In this document: piece after piece, positions 23,998 through 30,970 of the stretch
How the letters are laid out: every line of letters starts with the position of its first letter
Numbering within the stretch: position 1 is the first letter of the stretch
DNA from: Fibrobacterota bacterium
GTDB lineage: Bacteria > Fibrobacterota > Chitinivibrionia > Chitinivibrionales > Chitinispirillaceae
Assembly: GCA_023412475.1 (NCBI GenBank)
Contig: JAEYNR010000028.1
Location: forward strand, 1-30,970
Length of the DNA stretch: 30,970 nt
Direction of reading: 5' to 3'
Translations under genes and position numbers: made by a program
The notes under the pieces: model-generated
Databases searched by the model: none
Seen by the model: the letters and a program-made list of their open reading frames with translations, nothing else
What the model was told of the DNA's origin: nothing

Positions 23998-25603
23998 GAT
24001 CATCAGATTTGTTTTTATAAGCATTATTTCACTTCTGTTTATCAGATGTTCAACTGACTCTCCTGTAGCCGGCGGTGGGCTCGATACCGAATCGAGCGGC
24101 GGAAAGCTTACAGGGTCAGTACTGTTTTATAATGGTGAACCTGGAACAAACACTATTATCAAACTGCTTCCATATAATTATTCTCCTTTTGTAATGGATT
24201 CATTACAATCAGATACAACAGACAGTAAAGGATGTTATCAGTTTAATGATCTGGATACCGGCATATATAACATTGAAGCTTTAAGTATCGATTCGGGATG
24301 TCGTTTGTTACGTTTTAATATAAGAATTCTAAAAGACAGCCTGATAACAATAGATCCCGATACACTTAAACTCCCAGGGAAAGTATCTATTAATTTTAAA
24401 GACAGTATTGGCCCGGGCTGTTTCTACATTCCAGGTACAACCATTTCATTAAATCTGTCCGGTAAGGTTAAAACCTTGCATGTAGATTCTATTCCGGCAG
24501 CATCTTCTCTATCTTTAATTTTCAGAGAGGAAGAATCTTCTGATGATATGCTGCTCACTGACAATGTGCAAGTTGTTTCTGGAAATTTCACCATTATTGA
24601 TCAGGATTCCAGTAACACACATTCACAATTAATCACAATTGATATTCCCGGTTCAGACGCTCAAATTTTCTCAGAACTTATTTCCGTCCCTGTACTTGTA
24701 AAATTATCAGCAGAAAACTTCGATTTAAGTCAGATCGACATTGAAGATGAAAATTTACGATTCACTAAAACCAATGGCCTGATTTTAAACCATGAAATCG
24801 AACAATGGGACACAATTAATAATACAGCATACATATGGGTTCTTCTTGATACATTACATCAGTATGGTACGAATAATCAAATAATTATGAACTGGGAAAA
24901 CAGAGATCCTGAAACTGCACCTTCACTGTATTCTGTTTTTGACACTGCAGATGGATTCAGAGGTGTCTGGCATATTACAGGCGAAAAAAGTGGTATACGA
25001 AACCACAAACTATATAAAGACGCTACTATTTATAAAAATCATGGAGATGATTTTATTCGTGCCAGGGGTATTACAGGTGTTATTGGAAATGGTAAAGAAT
25101 TTAATGGAGAGGACGATTATATTGTTATTGCAGATACAAGTGTATACCATTTTGGTTCAGATCCCTTCACCATTTCATTGTGGTTCAACAAAAATGATTC
25201 TGGCAAAGGTGCATTAATCACATATAAATTTGCCGATAACAAGGAGTTCGGGATTATCTCCGACAGCAGTAATACTATCTTTGCATATTCACTGCAGGAC
25301 GGTAATCTGGATACTATTTGCAGGTCTTCATCACTAACTTGTGACCAATGGCATCATCTTAATCTGGTAAGGAAAGAACAGAATGCCTTTGAATTGTATA
25401 TTGACGGGGAAATGGTATGTCAGAATTTATTCAACTTTTACATAAGTAATACCGAAAAAGGAGAGGGACTTTTTATCGGTTCAAATTTAAACACAGAACT
25501 CGAGCCCTTTCATCCATTCAAAGGTTATATCGATGAAGTCCGTTTGGAATCGGTTGCAAGATCTCAGGAGAGGATACTATTTAATTATTTTAACCAGAAG
25601 TAA
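23990..25603 (+). CDS. Surface lipoprotein with DUF2341- and LamG-like domains, partner of TIGR02147
   Basis: 537 residues. A hydrophobic leader ends in LLFIRC, with Cys20 as likely lipidation site, although Arg at -1 is unusual for a lipobox; a Ser/Gly-rich tether follows. Residues about 38-110 form a CarboxypepD_reg-like beta domain (GSVLFYNGEPGTNTIIKLL). Residues about 225-315 resemble DUF2341 (IDIEDENLRFTKTNG...NNQIIMNWEN). Residues about 320-530 are a concanavalin/LamG jelly roll (GVWHITGE, GNGKEFNGEDDYIVI, FTISLWFNKND, WHHLNLVRKEQ, GYIDEVRLESVARS), typical of glycan binding. The start ATG lies inside the last codons of the regulator gene. I infer a sensor or receptor paired with that regulator. 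Confidence 0.75.
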   Translation: MNKIIRFVFISIISLLFIRCSTDSPVAGGGLDTESSGGKLTGSVLFYNGEPGTNTIIKLLPYNYSPFVMDSLQSDTTDSKGCYQFNDLDTGIYNIEALSIDSGCRLLRFNIRILKDSLITIDPDTLKLPGKVSINFKDSIGPGCFYIPGTTISLNLSGKVKTLHVDSIPAASSLSLIFREEESSDDMLLTDNVQVVSGNFTIIDQDSSNTHSQLITIDIPGSDAQIFSELISVPVLVKLSAENFDLSQIDIEDENLRFTKTNGLILNHEIEQWDTINNTAYIWVLLDTLHQYGTNNQIIMNWENRDPETAPSLYSVFDTADGFRGVWHITGEKSGIRNHKLYKDATIYKNHGDDFIRARGITGVIGNGKEFNGEDDYIVIADTSVYHFGSDPFTISLWFNKNDSGKGALITYKFADNKEFGIISDSSNTIFAYSLQDGNLDTICRSSSLTCDQWHHLNLVRKEQNAFELYIDGEMVCQNLFNFYISNTEKGEGLFIGSNLNTELEPFHPFKGYIDEVRLESVARSQERILFNYFNQK

Positions 25604-25939
25604 GTGGGTCCAATCTTGTTTTATTGTTATTATCAAGTTTCTGTCGACTTTGAGTCAAGCATATACAGGCGACCCTTCAATGAGTTGAAAACAGGGAACC
25701 ACTGGTTCTGTCAGTCGAGTAAGATGTATAATTAGAACTTATAATGATCTATTAGTTTTCTGCTCCGTATCACAGTGATACAACAAAAACAAAGAGGTAA
25801 CACGAATTTTTCATAAAGCTGCAGCAATAGCCGCTAAAAAACAATTACTACCGCCTCTGGTTATAGTAATTTGATTGATCTCTGTATAAAAGTTCTTCTC
25901 CTTTTCTTCAAGCAGTAGGACCAGCAGAATACACTCGGC
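25604..25939. other. Intergenic stretch with a possible esterase scrap
   Basis: No intact gene. A short plus-strand frame at about 25804-25872 reads RIFHKAAAIAAKKQLLPPLVIVI, resembling the segment before the core strand of putative secreted esterases, and may be another shard; support is weak. Confidence 0.25.
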
Positions 25940-26587
25940 TTACTGCTGGTACAACGGCATTTTTCCTGAAGTGGAAAACTGCAAATTCGTTAAATTCCAC
26001 AAACAGATGCGTCCACTGATCTGAGCCGGGAGTCTGACAGTGTTTTGATCCGTAATCGTTTTAAAAATTGTTTTACCGTTAAGATCAAACAGTGTGACAG
26101 TGGATCTTACTTGAAGCTGAGAGGAAAGAATCAGTTTACCTTTTTTGTATGAAAGATAAGGAGCTGTATTGCCTGTGCCAATTCTTGTTTCTGACTCTTT
26201 TATAATACTGGTTGATCGTTTCTGATCAAGCAGCCATTCAAGTAAACCCGGCTCTTCCCTTGCCTTTTCTATTCCTGCAACATGATAAAGATCTGGATAT
26301 TCAGTGTACTTTACCTGTTTTCCACCAGCATCGAGAATTGAGTTATAAATGGCTCTGCTGCTATCAATTGGACTCATTTCATCATCCGATCCGATCAGAA
26401 TCCATAGAGGAGTTTTAGCCATCTGTTCACCTCCTTTGTTAATTGTATAACCAGCAGCACTAACAGCACCTGCAAACCTTGAAGGCAGATCCATCAAAAG
26501 CCTGTAAACACCTTCACCTCCCATAGACTCCCCATAAAGATATTGACGCTTTTTATCAAGATCGTGGATCTTAATCAGATGGTCGAA
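25940..26587 (-). pseudogene. Secreted esterase, C-terminal part without start
   Basis: The minus frame is open from a TGA at 26588-26590 to the stop at 25940. It contains QYLYGESMGGEGVYR (nucleophile Ser), TPLWILIGSDDEMSP (triad Asp) and YPDLYHVAG (triad His), then a sorting-type tail (TLFDLNGKTIFK). The family is the same feruloyl-esterase-like group as the fragment at 6185-6553, but both pieces contain the GxSxGGEG region with different flanks, so they are different genes. The N-terminal third and signal peptide are missing. An ATG within GESMGGEG exists but would remove the nucleophile; translation from it would be meaningless. Confidence 0.75.
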
Positions 26588-26688
26588 TCAGAAGTTATAT
26601 CTTTTTATTTGGTAAAAATGATATATAGGTACTGGTACTTCCTTACAAAAAGCGACATTGCAAAATTGGTTGGGATCCGCGGGATAAA

Positions 26689-26738
26689 CTCTGTCAGGAG
26701 AATCAAATATGAACTGAATTATAACTTCTCCGACAGAG
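26689..26738 (-). terminator. Hairpin downstream of the GH30 gene
   Basis: CTCTGTCAGGAGAA (26689-26702) pairs with TTCTCCGACAGAG (26726-26738), 13 pairs with one bulged A. It begins about 10 bases after the GH30 stop on the minus strand. Confidence 0.55.
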
Positions 26739-26748
26739 TAGGACATTA

Positions 26749-28380
26749 TTACCTATTAATGAAGATTTGCTTTGATTCAATGTGCTTTCCCTGGACAATC
26801 CTGGCAAGGATGAGACCAGTTGAAAGATTCAATTTTTTGAAAACTATTTCTTGACTACCTTGTTTAATCGGTTGTGACGCGATAAGCCTTCCATCCATTT
26901 TGACTAGTTCTAGTTGTCCAGGTTCTCTGGATGGTAATATGAACTTGTATTCATATCCAGTTGCAACAATTCGCATAGTGCTTTTCATCGACGATACCCG
27001 ACTATCACGAGATATAGGAGTTCCGGAAAGTATTCCAACGAAAGTGGTAATACTTTCCTTGTCCAGAGAGGCTGAGAAACTGCCATTTGTTGCTTTTACT
27101 AAACCATCATCATTGACGTTCTTGGTTGCAGATGTTGTGTATTTATTCCAGGATCCGATGCTGTTTCCTGCAGGTACAGAAAAATTGATGTTCTGTGTAC
27201 CAGCACGATTAACAGCTACGATAACAACACTATCTGCTTTTTTATAGGCTGAAATATATACATTTGAAGTAGGCTGTTTGGTGGCATCAACACGAATAGC
27301 ACCAGGACGAACAAACTTCGCATACTGAGCAACACAGTACCCACGCTTTGATACTTTGCCAACCTCTGCGGCAGTTGGAGCTGCTGGTTCGACATTTTTC
27401 TGGGTATCATGGATGATAAGGCCATAATTACGCCGAATATACCACCATGTGTACTGATTAAAGTTTCCTTCCACAAGACCGCGATGAATTTCGTAGGCTA
27501 CATCAAGTGCACGAACAGTATCATATTTTGGAGTCTGATCCTGATCTCCGGTAATAATATATCCTTTCCACATATTAGCATTGCCTTTGGAATCGGTGTA
27601 GTGTTCAGTCATCCATCGTTCTTTGTTTGTAGCTTTCTGGTCTGCCAATGGATACTGAAAAAAGGAGTTGGGTGATTTCGCATCACTGCCATAGAAGTGA
27701 GCACCAATAATGTCAATATTAGCCAAGGCACTGGTATCATTAATGATCTTGTCATAGAAGCTTTTGTTATACGAGAATGATTCTGCTGTCATCACTTTTG
27801 TGGCATGAAGACGCAGACTTGCACCATGGCTTTTGGTAAAATTGTAAACTTCATCAGCAGTCCAGTGAGTCCAGCCATCAGCCCAGTCTGGTTCATTTTG
27901 AAAGCCGATTGCATAGAGTGGAGCGCCGTTATCTTTCATATATTTGGAAAATTTATTCAAGTGATTAACATAAGCAGCATAATTTGAAGATGGTATCTTG
28001 AATGAATTAACATTTGCACCCCAGCGGACAAAGGTGTATTTGTTGCTTATACCAGTTGGAGCAGTCCAGGCTGATGCATACACAATTCCACCCTGAGAAA
28101 TCACATATTTTGATGTCTCGACCTCTTTGTTCCAGTCACTTTCTTTGTCGTATATCGGAATTCGTAAAATAGTCAGCCCTATCTGCCCAGGACCATTTCC
28201 GAAAGCCAGAGCACGGTCGGATGCATTCAGGTCGTATCCCTGCCATCCCCGGTGCAACATACCGCCGAATCCACGAATGGTCTGTTTTTCACTGTTCAGG
28301 CTAACAGTTACATCTTGAGACATAATTTTACATGCAAATAGTAGTATGAACGCAATCAATTTTTGATTAAGTTTTATCAT
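26749..28380 (-). CDS. GH30 glucuronoxylan endo-1,4-beta-xylanase (GH30_8-like)
   Basis: 543 residues from ATG 28380, preferred because GGAGG stands just upstream; a longer frame to 28398 would place that site inside the gene. Signal peptide 1-21. The catalytic part (about 23-330) starts with QTIRGFGGMLHRGW and contains ILRIPI, YASAWTAP, AIGFQNEPDW (acid/base E163) and RWMTEHYTDS (nucleophile E259). YTWWYIRRNYG (310-320) carries the Arg that in GH30_8 enzymes reads the glucuronic acid side group. A beta side domain (about 330-455) and a sorting-type tail (LELVKMDGRLIAS) follow. The enzyme cuts xylan near methylglucuronic acid branches and complements GH10 and GH62 here. The gene seems intact. 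Confidence 0.92.
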   Translation of the reverse strand: MIKLNQKLIAFILLFACKIMSQDVTVSLNSEKQTIRGFGGMLHRGWQGYDLNASDRALAFGNGPGQIGLTILRIPIYDKESDWNKEVETSKYVISQGGIVYASAWTAPTGISNKYTFVRWGANVNSFKIPSSNYAAYVNHLNKFSKYMKDNGAPLYAIGFQNEPDWADGWTHWTADEVYNFTKSHGASLRLHATKVMTAESFSYNKSFYDKIINDTSALANIDIIGAHFYGSDAKSPNSFFQYPLADQKATNKERWMTEHYTDSKGNANMWKGYIITGDQDQTPKYDTVRALDVAYEIHRGLVEGNFNQYTWWYIRRNYGLIIHDTQKNVEPAAPTAAEVGKVSKRGYCVAQYAKFVRPGAIRVDATKQPTSNVYISAYKKADSVVIVAVNRAGTQNINFSVPAGNSIGSWNKYTTSATKNVNDDGLVKATNGSFSASLDKESITTFVGILSGTPISRDSRVSSMKSTMRIVATGYEYKFILPSREPGQLELVKMDGRLIASQPIKQGSQEIVFKKLNLSTGLILARIVQGKHIESKQIFINR

Positions 28381-28552
28381 AATTCCTCCAAATGACATCG
28401 AGCAGAAAAATACCTACCGCTTTACTTGAACTACTTTTTGTATAAATTAACGAATAAAAGCATCTTGCATGAACGTTCTAATGTATGATTAATTGTTTCC
28501 ATTACTTTACCCTCATTTGCATATATTAAAGAACCGGATGGCTAACTACCTT

Positions 28553-28901
28553 TCAGCAGAACAGGTTTCATTCTTGTAGCGGATACTACTTGCCCAGGTA
28601 CCTTTTCCATACGCATTCTCATCATTTGCGAGATCCATTTTGATTATTAACCAGTGTTTGATAACAGTAAAAACCTTTTTCCAATGCACCATATCACTCG
28701 ACTCCATAATAGGAACAGCAGGGTCACGTGCATGGTTGGCTGGCCCATGTAAAACTTATCATCAACCCGGATAATAGAGATATCTTGGAAACAGCTGCCC
28801 AGATAATCGGGTTTTTGACTTTTACAGCAACTATAGTCGAAACAATTCCAAGTCCACAGACAAATATCGTCACAAAAAAGTTTGAATGGTACGACTTTCA
28901 T
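28553..28901 (-). pseudogene. GH43-family glycosidase, N-terminal remnant with several frameshifts
   Basis: ATG 28901 opens a frame that drops out of a signal peptide. Removing one base from the A6 run at 28874-28879 (plus strand) gives FVTIFVCGLGIVSTIVAVKVKNPIIWA. The frame then shifts back to DISIIRVDDKFYMGQPTMHV, and shifts again to PAVPIMESSDMVHWKKV ... ENAYGKGTWASSIRYKNET. These are the successive first blocks of GH43 arabinofuranosidases/xylosidases (first catalytic Asp region, then SxDxVxW and GTWAPSIRY). It ends at a stop at about 28562 with most of the propeller missing. Three shifts within 300 bases indicate genuine decay rather than one read error. Confidence 0.75.
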
Positions 28902-29665
28902 TTGTGTCCCTTTAAAAAGTAGAAATGATCAATATTTGGAAAATTAAAACTGCTTAGAGTAACTACCTATATTGGATGTGTTGAACTAAATCCAATACAT
29001 TTCTCAATATAAGAAATGTATTTGTATTATAATGCCGTTATTGTTGTAGTTATTGATAATTCTGTTGAAAATTAATTCAACAATATAAAGAGAGATAAAC
29101 CTACAAAAATACGGTCCTGTTTTAACGGTTCTGAAGAGCTGAATCAGTTCTAAATTGATTAAAAATAGAGATTCTCTACTATGTTGACTGAGTTTTAAGT
29201 TATACTGTGTTGTTTTACCCTTATTTGTTAAAGTAAAGACTGTTTCCGTTGATCGCAGGCAATAATATTATGGAAAAAAATATGCTTTAATTGTGAAAAT
29301 GTAGTTGAATTATGCACATTTAAGTATTTGAGTAGTAGGACTGTCTTGGATAAATGCATAAAGAGTATAAGCTATATTAAAGGAATGCCTTTAGCGCAAG
29401 CTTGTTTTCCGGTAATCGGGGCAGCGGTGCTTTTCGAAGAGACGAACGAACTGGGTTGAGAAGAACAGCCAGAGCTGAATAATCCTTTATTAATAAAAAT
29501 GTCAGGGAATACTTACTGATCAGCGATGTAGTCGGGGTTTATCGGTACTAACCCGTACTGTGTCAATATGAAGTTTCGTAAAATTACTTCGGCCCGAACA
29601 GAAAGTTTGCATAGCATAACCAGAGATAAAGATGAACTTTTTTAGTCGGAAAGGATGGTATAGAT
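28902..29665. other. Long non-coding stretch
   Basis: No gene that I can defend. ATTGGA/TCCAAT (28971-28976 and 28991-28996) and a perfect hairpin AATACATTTCT/AGAAATGTATT (28994-29022) lie in the first part. Bases 29390-29460 are more GC-rich and translate for about 24 residues (AQACFPVIGAAVLFEETNEL) before a stop; this may be the end of a lost gene, family unknown. Confidence 0.4.
28994..29022. terminator. Perfect 11-bp AT-rich hairpin
   Basis: AATACATTTCT pairs with AGAAATGTATT around a 7-base loop, followed on the plus strand by TGTATTAT. It may be a weak terminator relic; no intact gene adjoins. Confidence 0.35.
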
Positions 29666-29830
29666 ATGAGGATATTTGCGTTAGAGTTGAATAACGATAT
29701 CAAGGGCCTGGACGAACGAATGGCATATATCGAATCTCTGATTGCAGAGCTCCATCACCCCGATCTGGTCGTCTTGCCTGAACTTTTCTTTATGCAGCTA
29801 TATGGGTTCTTCGAGAAAAAATGCTCATGA
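29666..29830 (+). pseudogene. Carbon-nitrogen hydrolase (nitrilase superfamily), N-terminal stub
   Basis: ATG 29666 with GGAAAGGATGG about ten bases upstream begins MRIFALELNND and continues to HPDLVVLPELFF, the N-terminal strand-helix-strand of CN hydrolases with the catalytic Glu in LPEL. Only 54 residues are read before TGA, while complete enzymes have around 250-280. The Lys and Cys of the catalytic triad are missing, so it is non-functional. The homology breaks off right after LPELFF. Confidence 0.7.
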
Positions 29831-30236
29831 ACTGGATTTGTACATTCAGCATGAAAACTGACTACGTGTACTCTTCTTTCTACACCTTGATTTTGTTTAA
29901 AACAACACTTGTTTTAAAAACAGGTAGGTTTTGGGTGTTTTAGAAGTATAATCTGGCAAAAAAAAAGACCTACCCATTGGCTTTTGAATGTGAACGATCT
30001 TCTTTCGGGGAGCAATGGGAAGAAATTTCCTATGGGCCGATTATTGTGAGTCATTTTCTTTATCGCTCATTATATATAATGTAAATTCTTCAAAAGAACA
30101 TACACTTATTAGGGGTTTAAAAGAAGAAAGTTCTTCCTATATAATAGACGCAAATTATTTTAATATTTATTAAATTAGCTTTATAATACTTTTATACTGT
30201 TTGCTGTGCAAAACTCAATAAGGAGTCGTTTTTTTT
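29831..30236. other. Intergenic region before the rhodanese gene
   Basis: No gene. AGGTAGGTTTT (about 29921-29931) has an approximate inverted partner AAAAGACCTACCC (about 29967-29979), and GTTTAAAAC/GTTTTAAAAA occur nearby. The promoter of the rhodanese gene should lie in the AT-rich 30130-30220 part. Confidence 0.4.
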
Positions 30237-30970
30237 ATGAATATGAAAAAGATACTGTGTACGTTATTTTCTGCATGCATTTTTACATCTTTTTTAAATT
30301 GTTTTGATATCACTCCAGATGAGGAAAGTTATGTAGATTTGAATCAGAAAGTGGTTAGTACCGAATGGCTCAGCTCAAACCTCAACAAAAAAGGCCTGAT
30401 TGTAATAGATGTACGAAGTGAAGCAGAATTCGCATTGGGCCATATCAAAAACTCTATCAATATGCCTTTTGCACCAGTTTCTGATTGGTCTGTATCAAAG
30501 GGAGATTTACTTGTAGAGCTGCCGGAGATTGCCCAACTCTCAAGTTCACTGGGTAGTAAAGGAATCTCTGTTGACAGTAAAGTCGTACTGGTTACAAGCC
30601 TGCCCACACAGGCTGATCCATTTTCTCTTGCATCACCGACACGCGCAGCTTTAACACTTGCTTTTGCTGGAGTTAAAGATGTTGCAATTCTTGATGGAAC
30701 TTATGAGAAGTGGGTCAGTGAAAAAAGAGAAATTACCACCAGTGCAACTGTAACTTCACCAGTAACCTTTACCGCAAATACCAACAGCGGTTTATTTGTT
30801 GATATTAATTACGTAAAAACTAATACTAACAATGCAATAATTATAGATGCAAGAGATGCGAATGTTTATTCCGGTGATGTAATTGAACCATTTGCAGATA
30901 AAGCCGGTCATATACCTGGAGCAGTATCATTACCTGCCCCTTCCATGTGGAATACTGATGGTACATATAA
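30237..30970 (+). CDS. Lipoprotein with tandem rhodanese (sulfurtransferase) domains, 3' end outside the window
   Basis: ATG 30237 follows AAGGAG (30220-30225) and a T-rich spacer; 244 codons are visible with no stop. The leader ends in SFLNCFD, with Cys22 as probable lipid attachment site, though N at -1 is not ideal. The first rhodanese domain (about 38-165) shows LIVIDVRSEAEFALGHIKNSINMPF, but where the active-site Cys loop should be it reads VVLVTSLPTQ, so this half is probably inactive, as in many tandem sulfurtransferases. The second domain starts around residue 185 (AIIIDARDANVYSG ... AGHIPGAVSLPAP) and is cut by the window edge before its active-site loop. Role: periplasmic or surface sulfur transfer (inference). 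Confidence 0.75.
   Translation, partial: MNMKKILCTLFSACIFTSFLNCFDITPDEESYVDLNQKVVSTEWLSSNLNKKGLIVIDVRSEAEFALGHIKNSINMPFAPVSDWSVSKGDLLVELPEIAQLSSSLGSKGISVDSKVVLVTSLPTQADPFSLASPTRAALTLAFAGVKDVAILDGTYEKWVSEKREITTSATVTSPVTFTANTNSGLFVDINYVKTNTNNAIIIDARDANVYSGDVIEPFADKAGHIPGAVSLPAPSMWNTDGTY

Noticed and set aside
6185..26587. The two esterase fragments as halves of a single gene split by an inversion or insertion
   Set aside because: Both pieces contain the serine-nucleophile region with different flanking residues, so they derive from two different genes.
26543..26854. 103-residue plus-strand frame over the end of the GH30 gene
   Set aside because: It runs antisense into the GH30 C-terminus and its terminator hairpin, with no ribosome binding site.
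1..30970. CRISPR arrays, tRNA and rRNA genes
   Set aside because: No regularly spaced direct repeats and no recognisable tRNA or rRNA sequence were seen on reading; a dedicated scan was not possible.

Overview
The window is AT-rich bacterial DNA and most probably comes from a member of the Fibrobacterota (Fibrobacter/Chitinispirillum side). This is an inference from three things. One is a TIGR02147-type regulator translationally coupled to a surface lipoprotein gene. Another is a dense set of secreted hemicellulases and pectinases that share a short beta-rich C-terminal tail resembling a type IX-style sorting domain. The third is a cysteine-rich calcium-type linker ahead of a carbohydrate-binding module. 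No rRNA, tRNA or CRISPR array was seen.

Layout. Positions 1-3530 are a scar region. It holds a decayed tyrosine recombinase tail, a large stem-loop with attC-like features, an intact Fur/PerR regulator, a QueD/PTPS-family gene, and shards of several transposases on both strands. Positions 3533-4789 are a coupled pair, an internally shortened HD-domain protein and a YwgA-like protein. Positions 5291-6190 carry a BtuF-like, cysteine-rich protein and a broken PP-loop (DUF71/COG2102) gene, which runs head-on into a broken esterase. From 6614 to 28380 the window is a polysaccharide-degradation region: CE6-type esterase, GH62 arabinofuranosidase, PL11 rhamnogalacturonan lyase plus PL1 pectate lyase (one operon), GH10 xylanase, PL9 pectate lyase and GH30 glucuronoxylanase. 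Interspersed are a propeller protein with a probable frameshift, a short flagellar-rod-like gene, a truncated RsgA GTPase, a hydrazine-synthase-alpha-like propeller protein, the TIGR02147/lipoprotein pair and a truncated esterase. The last 2.6 kb hold a GH43 remnant, a nitrilase-family stub and the start of a two-domain rhodanese lipoprotein that runs off the window.

Function. The intact enzymes cover complementary bonds of plant cell walls. GH10 and GH30 cut the xylan backbone, GH62 removes arabinose, CE6 removes acetyl groups, and PL1, PL9 and PL11 cut pectin. The coupled regulator and LamG lipoprotein sit between the PL9 and GH30 genes and are the best candidate here for an undescribed sensing or control module. 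The other strong theme is gene decay: at least ten truncated, frameshifted or internally deleted genes lie between intact ones, several with abrupt junctions. That suggests repeated deletion and rearrangement, or in part assembly error at homopolymers. All family names come from reading the translated sequences; no database search was run.
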